Of a stretch of 64,000 bases of DNA, positions 43,986-56,243 are shown piece by piece. This DNA comes from Lasiodiplodia sp. COLG20 (lineage: Eukaryota > Ascomycota > Dothideomycetes > Botryosphaeriales > Botryosphaeriaceae). The stretch lies in contig VNWV01000003.1 in the NCBI GenBank assembly GCA_009801085.1, positions 4,054,818-4,118,817 of the forward strand, in the 5' to 3' direction. Below the pieces are notes generated by a model. That model searched no databases. It had not been told where the DNA came from and saw only the letters and a program-made list of their open reading frames with translations. The translations under genes were made by a program, and so were the position numbers. Within the stretch, counting starts at the first letter, position 1; each line of letters begins with the position of its first letter.

Positions 43986-45793
43986 TTAGACCTTCGACGC
44001 CGACACCTTCTCCAACACAAACCCCTGATCCGTCTCCAACTCGCGATCCAGCGAATACTTCTTCGTAAACGCAACACTGCACACCAACGCCACGCCCGCC
44101 AACGCGCACATAACAACCCACAGCGTCCGCAACGATCCACAATACGCCGTTACCAGCTCCTCCACCATCGCCACCTGCGCCGCGTCGCCGCTCTTCCGCA
44201 TCACCTTGATCGTCTCGACCAGCGAACTCACGTCCTTACTAATCGCCCCCGCGTTCGCCACGAGATACGAATTCCCCGACGCCTCCAACTTCCCCTTCAT
44301 CGCATTCTGCACCACCGTCCCGCCCACCGCCACGCCCAGCATCTGCCCGTAATTCCGAAAAAACGCGCTGAGCGCCGACGCGATGCCCACGTCCGCCGGC
44401 GGCGCCGCGGCCTGGTTGCACAGCGACTGCGCCGGGTACAGGACGCCGAGCCCCAACCCCGACACCAGCGCGAGCGGCACCCACGTGCGCATCGGCGTGT
44501 CGGCGTCGAACAGGATGAGCAATCCCATGCCGGTCGTCACGAGCGCCCACCCCGACCACAGCGCCCAGCGGTAGCGGCCGAGGCGGGCGACGAGGAAGCC
44601 GACGACGACGGCGGCGGGGGCGACGGTGAAGGTCCAGGGGAAGAGCGCGACGCCGGCGCCGATGGCGGAGAGGCGCTTGGCGGATTCGAAGTACATGGGC
44701 ATGTAGAAGAGGATGCCCCACTGCACCATGCCGTGGATGACGAAGGAGAGGTAGGTTGTCAGGCAGGTGCGCGTGCGGAAGAGGCTGCCGGGGAGGATGG
44801 GGGTGGAGGTGAGGTAGGCGGACCAGGCGAGGAAGAGGAAGAGGCCGAGGATGCCGACGAGGAGGGGGGTGAGGGTGCGCCAGTGCGTCCACGGGTACAT
44901 GGTGCCGCCCCAGGTGATGGGGATGAGGATGGAGGTGGTGGAGGCGACGAAGAGGAAGGAGCCGATCCAGTCGATTTTGCGGAGCTTGGAGAGGAGGTTG
45001 CCGCGTGTGTGTTGGAGGTTGAGGAAGAGGGGGATCATGATGAAGGCGACGACGCAGAAGGGGATGTTGAGCCAGAAGATCCATCGCTGCGGGGGGGAAG
45101 TGGGTTAGCATGCGTAGAGAGTGGAGATGGTAAGAGTTCTGGCTTACCCATGAAGACTTCTCCACGAGTACACCACCGATGACGGGACCGGCTACGCTGC
45201 CGACGGCCCAGGTCATGGCGATGATGCCGACATACTTGCCACGCTCCTTGAGTGGCGCAAGGTCGGTGATGATGACGTTGGATAGTGCCTGGATGCCGCC
45301 GCCGCCGATGCCTTGGATGGTGCGTCCGACCAGAAGAACTGCAAAATTGTGGGAGACGGCCGCTATGATTGCACCAGCAGTGAAAAGGGTAAGGGCGATG
45401 AGAAGGATTGGTTTCCGCCCGAACACCTCCGAAAAGGAGGCAAAGCTGGGCTGGAAGACGGTCGATGCGAGGAGGAAAGAAGTGCCACTCCAGAATGCCT
45501 CAACGCCAGAGCCGTGGAGCTCTTCTGCGATTGTCTGTATGGATACTAAGTCAGAGAAATACGGTAAAGGGAAGCTCAAGAATGCTTACTGGTAACGCAA
45601 CAGAGAGAGAAGAGGCATCCAATGCAGACACGAGGTTGACGACGCAGAGGCAACTGAAGGCTGCATAAAAGCGAAAACCAGATGCCGATGCAGTGGCAGG
45701 CTTCTCTTTCTCGATTATTGTGTCGATAGACCTCGCTGAACTCCGAAACGACCTGAACTCGGGAGGGTACCCAAGATCTGTGGTGATAGTCAT
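43986..45793 (-). CDS. MFS transporter, DHA2 (14-TM) drug/toxin exporter-like
   Basis: Three exons (45793-45590, 45534-45148, 45086-43986) encode 563 residues. A cytoplasmic N-terminus leads to TM1 ending LVSALDASSLSVALP-TIAEELHGSGVEAFW across the first join. SEVFGRKPILLIAL is motif A, LLVGRTIQGIGGGGI motif B and WAVGSVAGPVIGGVLV motif C, the last diagnostic of antiporters. Exon 3 starts RWIFWLNIPFCVVAFIMIPLFL and runs through TMs 6-14. DHA2 proteins export drugs or fungal metabolites using the proton gradient. Splice sites are GTAAGC/ATACAG and GTAAGC/CGCAG. The specific substrate is unknown. Confidence 0.9.
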
Positions 45794-47096
45794 CTTAACC
45801 GAGCGAGCGTTTGATCTTGCGTTCCACGATCAATGGAGCGGCGCTTGGAGAGCGTGAGAATACCGGCCATCCTTAGAGAAAAGCAGTCCATATTTAAAAA
45901 CTGAACAACCTGTTCATGTTCAAAGAGATAGGAGGATCTTGTTCACGCATTCTTCCGAATCTGGGTCTGAGCGTGGAGCAAGCCACATGGCTTGGTGTCA
46001 ACTACGGAACTGTAGAAAAATGGCTGGCTGATCAAGTACCGAGATGAGGCACAGCCATTGTGGCTGGAATAGGTGGTGACTATCTACTAAATAGATGTTA
46101 AGTTGTCAGCCCTGTGGGGCGAGCATGCGTGTCCCTCGTGCCATTTTAGCGTCCCGCTAGCGAGAAGTACCGGCGATGCCGATAACGCCGATTTTGAGGC
46201 TGAGGATCTTGACATCTCAGCCGCGCTTTAGTCCGAGATGTGGCTTGAACTTCCTCAATTTTTGTGCGGGCTCCAAAGCGACTTCTGCTGCAAGAATTCT
46301 TTCGACCCCTTCGAGTGATCATTTTTGCAGATGCTTGCCATCGTTTGGAGTATTAAAGTCGTGCAGATATGAAAGAAATCCTATCAACTGGAATTTTTTC
46401 CTTCCAGGCTAGCCAGCCACAAGCCATGTGGCTGACGTCTGACGTACTTCCTCACGAAGGGGTAGGGACCACAGTATTTTGCACCCAAAATCACCACTTC
46501 TCCGTTGACTCGGATGAAATTTTTGCCACACTGTCAGTACATCAGCTGCAGCTTCAGCTCTCTTATCGCCCTGTCCGAAAAGCGTAGGACACGGACTCCA
46601 GTCGTCCGTCTTTAGCTATGAACCCTGGTTCTCGGCTATCTCACTAGCCGGATCTATCCGTCCAGGAACGCCCTATCTTCGGAAACACCGACCTTTATTT
46701 CCACATTTGTTTCCTTTCTTGACTCCTGAAGTCCCGTTCTAGAGTCGACAAATCACAATTGCCATGTTTCGTAAGCATTTTCCCGAAACCACAAGCTTTG
46801 TGTTAGCTCCTACGCCCCGCGGAGATCTCCGCGGGGCGGAGGGAGGAATGGAAGCCTCCGCCATTCGGACCGTTACAAGCTAAGTACCGCATTCTCGAAC
46901 CTTTTCGCCGCTCCCAAGCACAATTGCTTGGTAGCAGTAAATAAAAGGTCCGGTAGGCTACCCCAGCGCTAGTTGCATCACTTCACGCGCATCACTCTTT
47001 GAATGGATGTCTCACTGTCTTTACTGTTTTTCTACTAAATTCACTCTTTTATTTCCCCAACTTTGATACCCCACACCGTCGAACCAGACAAAAGCA
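45794..47096. other. intergenic, 1.3 kb, with palindrome
   Basis: No gene is supported. The 26-bp palindrome at 46813-46838 and a TAAATAAAAG box near 46938 lie upstream of the repeat-protein gene. The left end should hold the MFS promoter. Confidence 0.5.
46813..46838. promoter_or_regulatory. 26-bp perfect palindrome with CGG-N6-CCG core
   Basis: The sequence equals its own reverse complement from 46813 to 46838, centred on AGATCT. Its core CGGAGATCTCCG is a CGG-N6-CCG site, the spacing used by Ppr1/UaY-type Zn2Cys6 regulators. It lies 259 bp upstream of the ATG at 47097. A binding role is inference. Confidence 0.55.
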
Positions 47097-47747
47097 ATGT
47101 CCTGCTCCTTTTTTCTTGAAACCGTGGGTTTCATGGCCTACTACATCCTCAAACCGCTTCTTATTTTGCGTGCCATTCTCTCGACATCCTGGAAAGTCAT
47201 CTGCATGGTCCAAGGCCTGGCTGCAGTAAACGCTCAATACACTGCTGAGCAAGCCGCCTTGATTCTGCCCATCAGCCACAAACCGGAGCGTCCATCATCG
47301 GTCATAAGTCAGACCTCCGAGCGCCCCCTCTCGACTATAAGTCAGAACACTCTACGTCCTCTCTCGACCATAAGCCAAAACACCCTACGTCCCCTGTCAG
47401 GCATCAGTCAGACCTCTTTACGTCCTCTTTCGGCACGCTATCCGTCCGGTCACTCGATAGACATCATGCTCCAACAACAACTGGCCGAGCTCGAAACCGA
47501 AAAGGCTCAGCAGCGCTGGAGCCGCCTCCCGTCTTACAGCCTTCACGACGTATACGCTGGGATGCCACCGACGCCACCGCTGTCGCCGGGGGACTTCAAT
47601 TTTTCGAGGAAGCCGTTGTACGGCGAGGCACAGCCCGAAAACGAGATCAGGATTATGGTGTATCCGGTGGAGAAGCAGGGTGCGCATGGGGTTGCTCCTC
47701 AACTGAACGCAGTAGAAACAATGAGATATGTTCCGGCCGTAGTTTGA
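47097..47747 (+). CDS. orphan protein with five 11-residue repeats
   Basis: One exon encodes 216 residues; I recognise no family. Residues about 8-40 are hydrophobic (VGFMAYYILKPLLILRAIL), a signal anchor or membrane-associated helix. From 47274 to 47438 five 33-bp units encode SHKPERPSSVI, SQTSERPLSTI, SQNTLRPLSTI, SQNTLRPLSGI and SQTSLRPLSAR, a pattern SxxxxRPLSxI with basophilic phosphorylation sites (RPLS). Then come IDIMLQQQLAELETEKAQQRW (short coiled coil), a Pro-rich MPPTPPLSPGDF and a C-terminus without motifs. A TAAATAAAAG box and the CGG palindrome precede it. Probably a real, lineage-restricted gene. Confidence 0.65.
   Translation: MSCSFFLETVGFMAYYILKPLLILRAILSTSWKVICMVQGLAAVNAQYTAEQAALILPISHKPERPSSVISQTSERPLSTISQNTLRPLSTISQNTLRPLSGISQTSLRPLSARYPSGHSIDIMLQQQLAELETEKAQQRWSRLPSYSLHDVYAGMPPTPPLSPGDFNFSRKPLYGEAQPENEIRIMVYPVEKQGAHGVAPQLNAVETMRYVPAVV
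47274..47438 (+). repeat. 33-bp tandem repeat, 5 units, coding
   Basis: Units begin at 47274, 47307, 47340, 47373 and 47406, all in the reading frame. Units 2-4 share most bases (agtcagaacactctacgtcc and variants), so copy number could vary among strains. Confidence 0.85.
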
Positions 47748-47994
47748 TCTTCGGTGAGAGTATTAGGTTTTAATGAATGAAAGATCGTTATGGATTGAAG
47801 CATATCTGAAATATTATTCAAAGTGACCGAAACGACCAACGCCCTTTCTCAATCTTCTACTCTGTTCCCATCACCTCTGTTTGCCTCCACACCAACAGCA
47901 CTGTCCCCAGCCGGAACGTCCGAAAGAGAAGTTGCAATCCACAATCCGCTACCACGCAGAAAAACCATTCTTTCCACCCCAGATTATGCAAGCC

Positions 47995-50900
47995 TCAATC
48001 ATCCCCCGACTCATTCTCACTCTCCACCACTTCAATACCCCATCTCAACTGCCCGTCCCGATCCTCAAACCAGCCCAACTTCGTCATGATCCCCTCTTCC
48101 GCTAGTTCTCTCTCACCCCGCTCTTCCAATAGCCGTAACAGCTTATCGCTCCCAGCAACCAGCAGTAACACGTCTGCCACACGCTCCACATCACCTTTCA
48201 AACCCCTCAAATGCCGATTCATTGCTGCTGAAACAACCACCGTTGTTGCTATCAGCCACGCCAGAATGCCGACGCTGAGCCAGACCGCCACCTTGTTCAT
48301 CTGCAGCACGCTGACACGTCTGGATATTTGCACTTCGGTAGTGCGGTTCGTGTGCGAGACGGGCCATACTGATGGCTGCTCCGCACACGTGTGGCTAGTG
48401 CCGTTATAGGCGAAACAGGACGGCATGGTGATGTTGATGGGCTGGTAGGCCCGGCTGTCGCCTGTACCTAACGATACATTGCTGCTGACGAAGTGCTGGA
48501 AGAAAGTACTAAAGGTTTTCTGTGCTGTTGCTTCCATGGTTCCTGCGTCGAGGAGTGCTTGTGGATCTTTTCCCGCGAGCGCGTACATGGCGTACGTCAT
48601 CATGTCAAGGTCGAGGCCGTGGTCAGTGTCACTGAAAGTGAAGACCTGGTCATGAAGGGTTTCGCTACGTGGATAGCCTGGACCCTCACGCCCAGTTAGG
48701 GAAGCTGCGTGGAGCAGAGACTTAAGAAAGATGACGCCGTAGCTGTTTGGATCTGTTATTAGCGATCACAGGACGCTGGCGGAGTGAAGGAAGTATCTTA
48801 ACTGGCTGTCATGTTGAAATTAGTTGGTCCGAATATAGGCATGCTCGCGTTTGAGTGTGTGACGAAATTATCAGACCATGCATCGGCGACTTCCTTAGGC
48901 TCCTCTAGAATTGAAAAGTCCTGGACACTGCCCGATTCTTGATCGATTGTCACCAATGCGGACGATTTCTCGATAATTGGAGTGCAGTCCAACGCTTGCG
49001 CCGAGGGAATTTCGAGAAACATTAAGTACTCCGCGCCATATTTATCTTGTAGTCCGGAAATCAAAGGGCCGTGTATCCATTTGGTTGTGACATTAAAAGG
49101 CGGTTGAAAGTCACCGTATGGGTCATCACTGACAGACCACCTTCCAAGCGCGGCAGCGAGAGGTGGCCACCTGCTTCCATTCGTGCAACACGTGGGGAAT
49201 GACCCGTCGGTGAGGTATGATGTATTGAAAAAATATGGCCGTACTTCAACGGCTACGGGAAGGCCATTTTGTTCTCTGCGGTAACCTAGGTGGTATGCTG
49301 ATTTGATGGCATGCGGTATCGTGCTCGCATTCCAGTCTGAAATATTCTCAAACTCCTGAAGTGTAAGCCACGCGGACACGTTGCTTAGATTTTCGTAAGG
49401 AGTGCATTCCAATCGGCCGCGAATAGCGGGCGTTGTGATGGAGAGATTAGTCGCCCAGTCGAGAGATAACGGGTCAATCTTCTGGCTTTCATTCAAAAAT
49501 TGGGTAAGATCGATAGGTATGAAACTCCAGCCATCCCGACTCCAGGGTGGCTGAGAACCACCCATTGTCAGCTGAAGGGCTGCACTGTATAGCCAGTTTG
49601 TGGAAAAGTTCGTAAAGAGTTCAGATATAATCTCCGAGTTACTGTAGGCCCCAATTTTGCTCCAAGGTTCATCTTTGTATAAGTAGGGTACTTGCCGCAG
49701 CTCTAAACCTCTCGAAGCTTGGTGTGAAGTGCTGACATTTGTCTGGCTTCTTTCTAGCAACGCGGACATGGCAATGGTGACTATAAGTAATAATCAGTAC
49801 TTGTAATGTTTGCCATTTCATGAAATTTCGCTTTCACAGACTGAGAACTTACGAATTGGGGAAAGAGAGGTTCCGGCTGTTAACTGAAAGTAGAAACCAA
49901 TGTTTTTTGGAGGCCGCTTTGAGAACGGCCCAGATCCAATACGACGACTGATATGATAGATTAGCTCCGTGTGCGAGGAGCTGAGGTGCTTCGGCCATAG
50001 ACAAATACGGCTGCAACCGGCGAAAGGTTACATCAATCGAACCCCACCACAAACCAACCACTACAGCCAGAAAAGTGGGGACCAAGGAGAATGGCGTGAT
50101 GGTGTGGACTCCAAACACGGGAACCTTTGCTTGATATACGAATGCCGTTCCGTATAGAGATGATCGCTGCGCAAAATGGTAGAGAACAAGTATCGCACTG
50201 ATGAGAGTGGCGAGATAGAAACCTAGCCCGATCAATATTCGCAGGCGTAGTACGATAGGCCTCCAATCAGAGGTTGTGGGACTGACATCCTCTTCAACTG
50301 TGAAACAATATTAGTGAGAGTAAGGAATGTCGAATGACCTCTACCTTCAGGTATCGCTCCGGCAGAATTGAGCTCATGAAGCTTGTTATACGTCGTAAAG
50401 AAATGCTTATTTCCTGGGATAGACGCGACCAGCATATGAGAGTGTTGCTTGGGCTTTCGTAGGCTTTCGTGCGTTTGAGACCCTACACCGATCAAAGTAG
50501 TTATACCAATGGTCGCGGCTGGATCTTGCTTTAGATTCAGCGGCCGAGCTCGGATCCTTGAGAGTAACCATACTACAAGCTGCAGGAACAACGATATCAA
50601 AAGGAATGATGCCAGAGCAATGGCGACCCCTGCAGTAACAATAACTCGCGACTCAATCTTTGTGGCCTTGCCGGCAACTTTATCCGTTGATGCTCCTTGG
50701 GCCTGTAAAGAGTATTGCAATATTCCCGCAAAAACTTCTTGTTTGACCTTTTCTGCTCGAGAAATCAACGCCTTGTCGTCCACCATGGCCTTGAAGTTGA
50801 AGTCGTAAAGAACGCACAAGAGTGCAGACAAGCCCCTACAGCTGTCTTGACCAAACTTAGAGCGTGGGGATTCGGTTAAGGTGAGGTATTCGGACCAGTC

Positions 50901-52517
50901 CTCGGCGAGAGATAAGTTCTGAATTTCCTTGGCGTCTAAGAAGGAACCTGGTATGGGCCGCCGTTGTTTTAAGTATTCTTGTTCATCAAATACCATGCTT
51001 GTGCCTCTGTTGGACACGTGGGCAGTAACAGTCATCTCAGCAATGTAATACTTGCCGAAACAAGCGTGACCAGAAACCCAAATTCTCTTTCCCCCCTCTA
51101 GTACAAAAAGGATCATCTCTGTCTCCTCGCACGCTTCCGATTGTTGGGCGGCCCGATTAGGAGCTAAATCGTTGTACCATATCGCTTCTCGGGAACCGGG
51201 GTGTCTGATTTTGTATTTGCATTTATCGCTCGAAGAAAATAGCCATGTGTATGGCAGGTCCTCGAAAAACTTTGGAGGTTCCCGGATTTTCAAAATATCA
51301 TACCCTCCGTTCACCTCTACAATGTCAGGCATCGATGTGATGTTAACCAGAGATACGGGATTGCAGTCCAGCTCGGTGCTAAGAACCCAAGTCTCGGCTT
51401 GCCATGTCTGAAAAGGGCCTGGCAGCTCAGAGCCAAGTGCAGCATTTGCGATAGTCGAGGGCCAAAATGGAAGGATTGTATAATTGTCCAAAATCCAGGC
51501 AGATGTGGATATGTTTTGAAGAACGTGACCAATGACTCGGAGCTTGGTATCCCTGCTACTAGTAAGGGAGATTCGCTGCTGCGTGTTCATGCGAGTGAAA
51601 TCAATATCAGTTGTAACCATCACTTCCTGCAGTTCCAGAAAAGATGAAGACAATGGAGATATGACGAGAAACCCAATAACATTGAGGCAGGCCGTGAAAA
51701 AGAGTAGCCAGCTTCTTCGGCCGCCGTGTTTTGAGAGACCATCGGCTAACGCGTTCCACCAGGCTCCGGGAGCTCGGAGAATGCTTGAAGCGGCAGTTGC
51801 ACCTCCTGGTCGGGCCATGCGGGCGAAGCATTCGGTTCTCTTTACGTCATCTAGGAGCATTGCGGTCACCTGAACGTATAAGACGGCCAGAAGGGGTGGT
51901 GTGAAACGCCATCCGAACAGGAGCATGGAAGAACCGTCATCAGTACCGAGTCCGTTGTTGACGACGGATCGCCACCACAGAGCGACAACAAGTGAAAGCA
52001 AGATGACCGTTGAGATGATGAGGACTGTAAGTGATTGCCAACGCAGGGTGTAAGGGATCCATTCAAGATTCTTGTGACTGCCAACAGGAGCATTTGAAGT
52101 CTGGCTCGTAGTGTCATCAGGAAGTGGGTCCTCGCGAGATCGTAAAGTTTCACCACTAGTGTGCCCTTCTGTGTTGACCGATACGGAGGCTTGGTGAGGG
52201 AAATAATGAGCTTCATTCGTTGGGAGCTCATCACCAGATGGATGCTCGGACAGAAGCGGGCTCTGCTCTGCTTCCGGAGGAGAATTGTCTGGAGATGTTG
52301 GGTTTTGTCTTGACGGCAAAGAAGATCGAAAACCATGAGACTGAGCTCCCTCATCCACTAGCGTAGAGTGCGACAGGTATATTGCAAAATCGGATTCGTC
52401 TGTAATTGGTGTTGGTCGTCCGATGGTTGGATGAGGAGAAGAGGTTGGATGAACAGCAGACACATTCTGCTCATCGTCGCTGTATTGCTCTTCGCTCCGT
52501 GATCGAGATGTAGTCAT
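47995..52517 (-). CDS. DUF3433 multi-pass membrane protein, large
   Basis: Four exons (52517-50345, 50297-49853, about 49780-48803, 48752-47995) encode roughly 1,450 residues. The first 150 residues are Ser/Thr/Pro-rich and cytosolic. The first DUF3433 unit has WIPYTLRWQSLTVLIISTVILL and FGWRFTPPLLAVLYVQVTAMLLDDVKR. The second has WRPIVLRLRILIGLGFYLATL and PFSLVPTFLAVVVGLWWGSIDVTFRRLQPYLSM. Glycosylated extracellular loops with Cys pairs separate them, and a last helix (VAVWLSVGILAWLIATTVVV) precedes the tail. All phases agree except exon 2 to 3: GTAAGT (49852) and TTATAG (49781) leave the frame off by one before VTIAMSALLERSQ. Either one base is wrong or lost, or a later acceptor (GAAAG near 49752) is used. 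Function unknown. Confidence 0.82.
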
Positions 52518-53334
52518 TGTGGCACTCAGGAAATGGTATCAAGAGTCAATGCAGCGCTTGGAGGAAGTAAGCTCTCAGCCGTGTTTTATAATCAGCGTCA
52601 AGCGATTTTCGCAAGATGGCACACAGAACAACTTTCAAGTATGTACCACACGTAAGACATCGTATGATAGGGATTTCAATGGAACCTGGCGCAGTAGAGC
52701 TGCCAGCGTCATTTTGTCAAAGGCTGAGGAAGTGGACGGGTGACCTACTGAGTTGGTGATACGAAAGCGAGGAGGTGTGCAGCCTGCCTCCCACAAAGTT
52801 TCACAACCTCTTGCTCCTCGCATATTGTTTACAGTGCTGCCTGGCGGTTGCACAACAAATTTTTAGGCAGCAGAACTCTTTAATCCCTTGGTGGGACTAC
52901 AGGGACATCTGAACTGCAAATTTAGAATACCCACTGCGGCTGAGCATGCAAGGTGAGGCTATGTGCGACACATCCAACCACTCTGCAACCACCCTGGAAG
53001 TATGTGATGTCGCCTCAAATCTGGTCCCCCACATTCAAGCCAATTTCTGGATTGGTACGGGGCAGTTATTGAGTGTCCGTGTACCCATGTACCACTCTCC
53101 CTTTTGATTTAGACAAACCTCATAATTGGAAACACCGCTTTGCGGGTTCCATCATTGATGCTGGTAGCTCTGCATTCGTACACAGGGCGGTAATACACAT
53201 TATAAATGAAAGTCGCATGGGTGATTTGCTTCCGTCCTAGCCGAGAAAGATAAATTTGTTGGTCTGGAAAGAAAGTCAGATAAAACATGCAGAAAGTTCA
53301 AACCCATAGACAACGCCATTGGCTCTACGTAAGA
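52518..53334. other. intergenic, no gene seen
   Basis: It contains the DUF3433 gene promoter and the 3' flank of the second MFS gene. No supported feature. Confidence 0.5.
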
Positions 53335-55352
53335 CTAAACTCCCGCCTCACTCTCACTTTTTATGCACTCTTTCCCCTGTGTATCCACCTCCTTGACGTT
53401 CAACCGCTCCATCATACATGCAAAAGGCACAGATAGCGCCGCAGCAACCAGTGCAAGTACAAGTGCCTTGTGGATACCATCGGAATAGAAGTTGCGCAGC
53501 CTCTGTAAAACCATTGGGTCGCCTGTCAAGGAGGTGAGATTCCCAGCACCTGAGGTCCCCTAAATGATGACAGCCCCTGTTGGTATCGAAGGAAACTCAG
53601 TCGACACCTTCGCTTTGACCGTTCCTATGCATAGCATCTGGCAGATCGCCAGGCCCAGCGCACTATGCACGTCAGCCGTGGATGACGTAAGTCAAAACAT
53701 CCAGAGTCTCACCTTCCGAATTGCCAGGCGAACATCAAAACTCCTGGTAGCTGTGAGCACGCCTACAAATTACATATACTAGGAGAAGTGCAATCCCAAC
53801 ATACCATTTCCGAGGAGTAGGTCATCTCCGCTGAAGAAGTTGTCAGCTTAAGACGTATTTCGTAGAAAGCCCGGTAATGTACCTGAGCACAAGGTGAGCC
53901 GCAGTATAGGGCAGTTGCATGCATATCCCTGTTCCAAATCCGGTAAGCGCTAGGTACGATGCCCACTTCGCTGTTGAGATGTCGGTATCGAACATTGACA
54001 TCAATCCTGCGCCGACAGCAGCAATGGCACTACCGAGGATCATGTATGAAACCTGGTGCTGAGTCAATTTACCGTGAATCTCAGTGGCAAGTGGGGAACG
54101 AACATTAAACCCGTGTTTAGTGACCAACGCACCGATAACAACATGCGTGATTTGTGGTACTGCATAAGCAATGATCCGAGCACCACTTTCTGTTGCCGAT
54201 GTTCTTTGAACTGCTTGGAAGAACAGCGGAATGTAGAAGCTGTACTATACCCTGGTCAACTGTACACATCCGCCACATGCGAGTGAGAAAGACACTCACG
54301 GCCGAGCTCGACATGCCGAGAAAGAACAAGAAGCAGCTGCCATTCAGAACGGATCGCTGGCGGATAATGCGGAGTGATACCGTGGGTACTTCTCTATATT
54401 TCCACTGGAGAAATTCAAAGAAAATCAAGCAGAGGACGCAGTCGAGACAAAGTCCAATGAGCTGGCCAAGGCTTTGAGGAAGTGCTTGACCCGTCCATTT
54501 GAAAGCTAGCAAAAGGCAGCAAATACCCCCGGCGAAGGTTACGGCATTAGTCAGGTCGAGGATCAAGGATGTTCTCCCGAAAGTCGGGACTCTGAGCTTG
54601 ATGGAGCAATGCTGTGGACCCTGCTTTATAATGTGTAAGATGGAGGCACCGAAAACCTCTGCAATTGGCAGATTACTGATTCAGGTCAGTCGCAGTTCAT
54701 TTAGGGGGTAAACAGAGCTATACATCCAAAAACACCACCTCCAGGTGACGTGATCGGTAAAGAGACTGCCAAGGATCGGGATCATGTAAACACCAATGCC
54801 CAAAAAGGTTCCGATAATGCCGGAGTAAAGGGGTACGTTGGTTAGGTCTGCGAGTTGACCAATGATGGCCAGCGCTCCTTGCAGGATTCCGGCCGCTCCT
54901 ATGCCTGCGATGGCCCTCCCGGCAACCAAGGTAGATGGGTTAGCAGAAGCTGCGCAGAGAATAGAGCCAGCTGTTGTATGTAAGCATATTTCTCGTGAAT
55001 GGATTACAGGAGAGGATATACTTTCGAAAAGAGAAATCGACGCTATGTATGTGGTCTTGATATTGAAGAGCTTGTAAATGGTTGCAAAAGGAATTTGCAG
55101 GGCTGAAAGTGTGAGCAGATACGTTGTCTTATACCATCCGATGTCATCAAGAGTGTCGAATTTTGAGATGATTTTCGGGACTGCAGTTCCGATAACATTG
55201 ACATCGAGGGCAACAAGAAAAACGATAAAGGACAAAGATGTGATGACAATTCGAAGCTTCCACGAACTCAAATATTGCTTTTTCGCGGTAACATCTTGCG
55301 GCACGTCCTCTGAGAAAATGGCGCTGAAGGATGAAGTGATAGTTCTTGACAT
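53335..55352 (-). CDS. MFS transporter, DHA2/TRI12-like, nine exons
   Basis: Nine exons (55352-55022, 54970-54724, 54675-54300, 54244-54104, 54052-53883, 53830-53805, 53743-53713, 53662-53608, 53559-53335) all join in phase to 533 residues. TM1 is FIVFLVALDVNVIGTAVPKI; motif B lies in LVAGRAIAGIGAAG, and TWRWCFW-INLPIAEVFGASIL spans one join. Later parts are YSFYIPLFFQAVQRTSATESGARI, GICMQLPYTAAHLVL and FACMMERLNVKE. Three consecutive exons of 26, 31 and 55 bp are unusually small. The last intron (53607-53560, 48 bp, GTGTCG/TTTAG) removes an in-frame TAG; without it the protein would lose its last helix. Probably a proton-driven toxin or drug exporter. The many introns make it a good candidate for mis-annotation. 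Confidence 0.78.
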
Positions 55353-56243
55353 GGCTGCTCAAAGTAGAGGCGAGGAACACGCGGCTGAATTTGATGAAGA
55401 AACACACATACAAGAAGCGAAGCCCGTAAGCGCCGGTCTAAGTTTTGATCTTTATTTACTTAATACGCTCTATCGGGAAGCACCGGGCAGCTGGAATGCA
55501 AAGGCAGATAACATTGTGTCACCACCAACCTTCGCCCTTCTTTGTTATGATAGCATCGGACGGTGCACACTTTTGCCTTTCTCACAATGCAACCACATTC
55601 TTCCGTTTCTTTCATAAGGCTGTCGTCGCGCCTTCTCCCTGCGCAAAGTCCTTCAGTTTTCCAGCTGTATCGCTCTAGCATTGTCGTCGCAAAATGAGTG
55701 CCGAGCTTCCAACAATTGCTCATCATCCACGTCTACAATGAACCAATAAATAGAAGCGCTCGGTCACAATATCGAGCCTGAGCCCAATGATTTGTGTGTG
55801 CATACATACATGGTTGAGCCCTCATGCATTGAGTACGTATGCAGATATTCAAGACGAGCTAAGCTTGGGTCAATTGGTTCTTGTTCTGCCATGAAGGTTT
55901 GCATGAACATGTGCTGCCTCTGTGAGTCTCCCCGCACCTGCGTGATGATGCGACAGTTGCCCATCAAGCAGAATTCTCATTCACGGTCATTGGTTACTCT
56001 TAAAGTCGGCCTCGAGTAGAAATGTACCGAATATTTGTTGTGATGACGACGTTCCCCATCGGAAACTTATCCGCCGCGGGGTGAGCTTCCCCGAGAGTGG
56101 AGTGCGGGGAGAGTGGGTCTCCTCACCTCTCCACGCAAGAAAATACCCCGCTGAACAAACAAACCACTGCCACATTCAATGCGGACGAGCTGCCTCCATT
56201 CTTCTTGAACCTCTTGGACAACCAATCACCACCACACACCACC
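55353..56243. other. divergent intergenic, MFS (-) and cyclase (+)
   Basis: It must hold both promoters. CTTATC and CCGCGGGG strings near 56065-56080 could be GATA and GC-type sites for the cyclase gene. No gene is supported. Confidence 0.45.

Noticed and set aside
44239..45579. 446-residue frame at the MFS gene with His/Pro/Arg-rich second half
   Set aside because: Its first part is exon 2 of the transporter; the rest is out-of-frame reading through the intron and exon 3.
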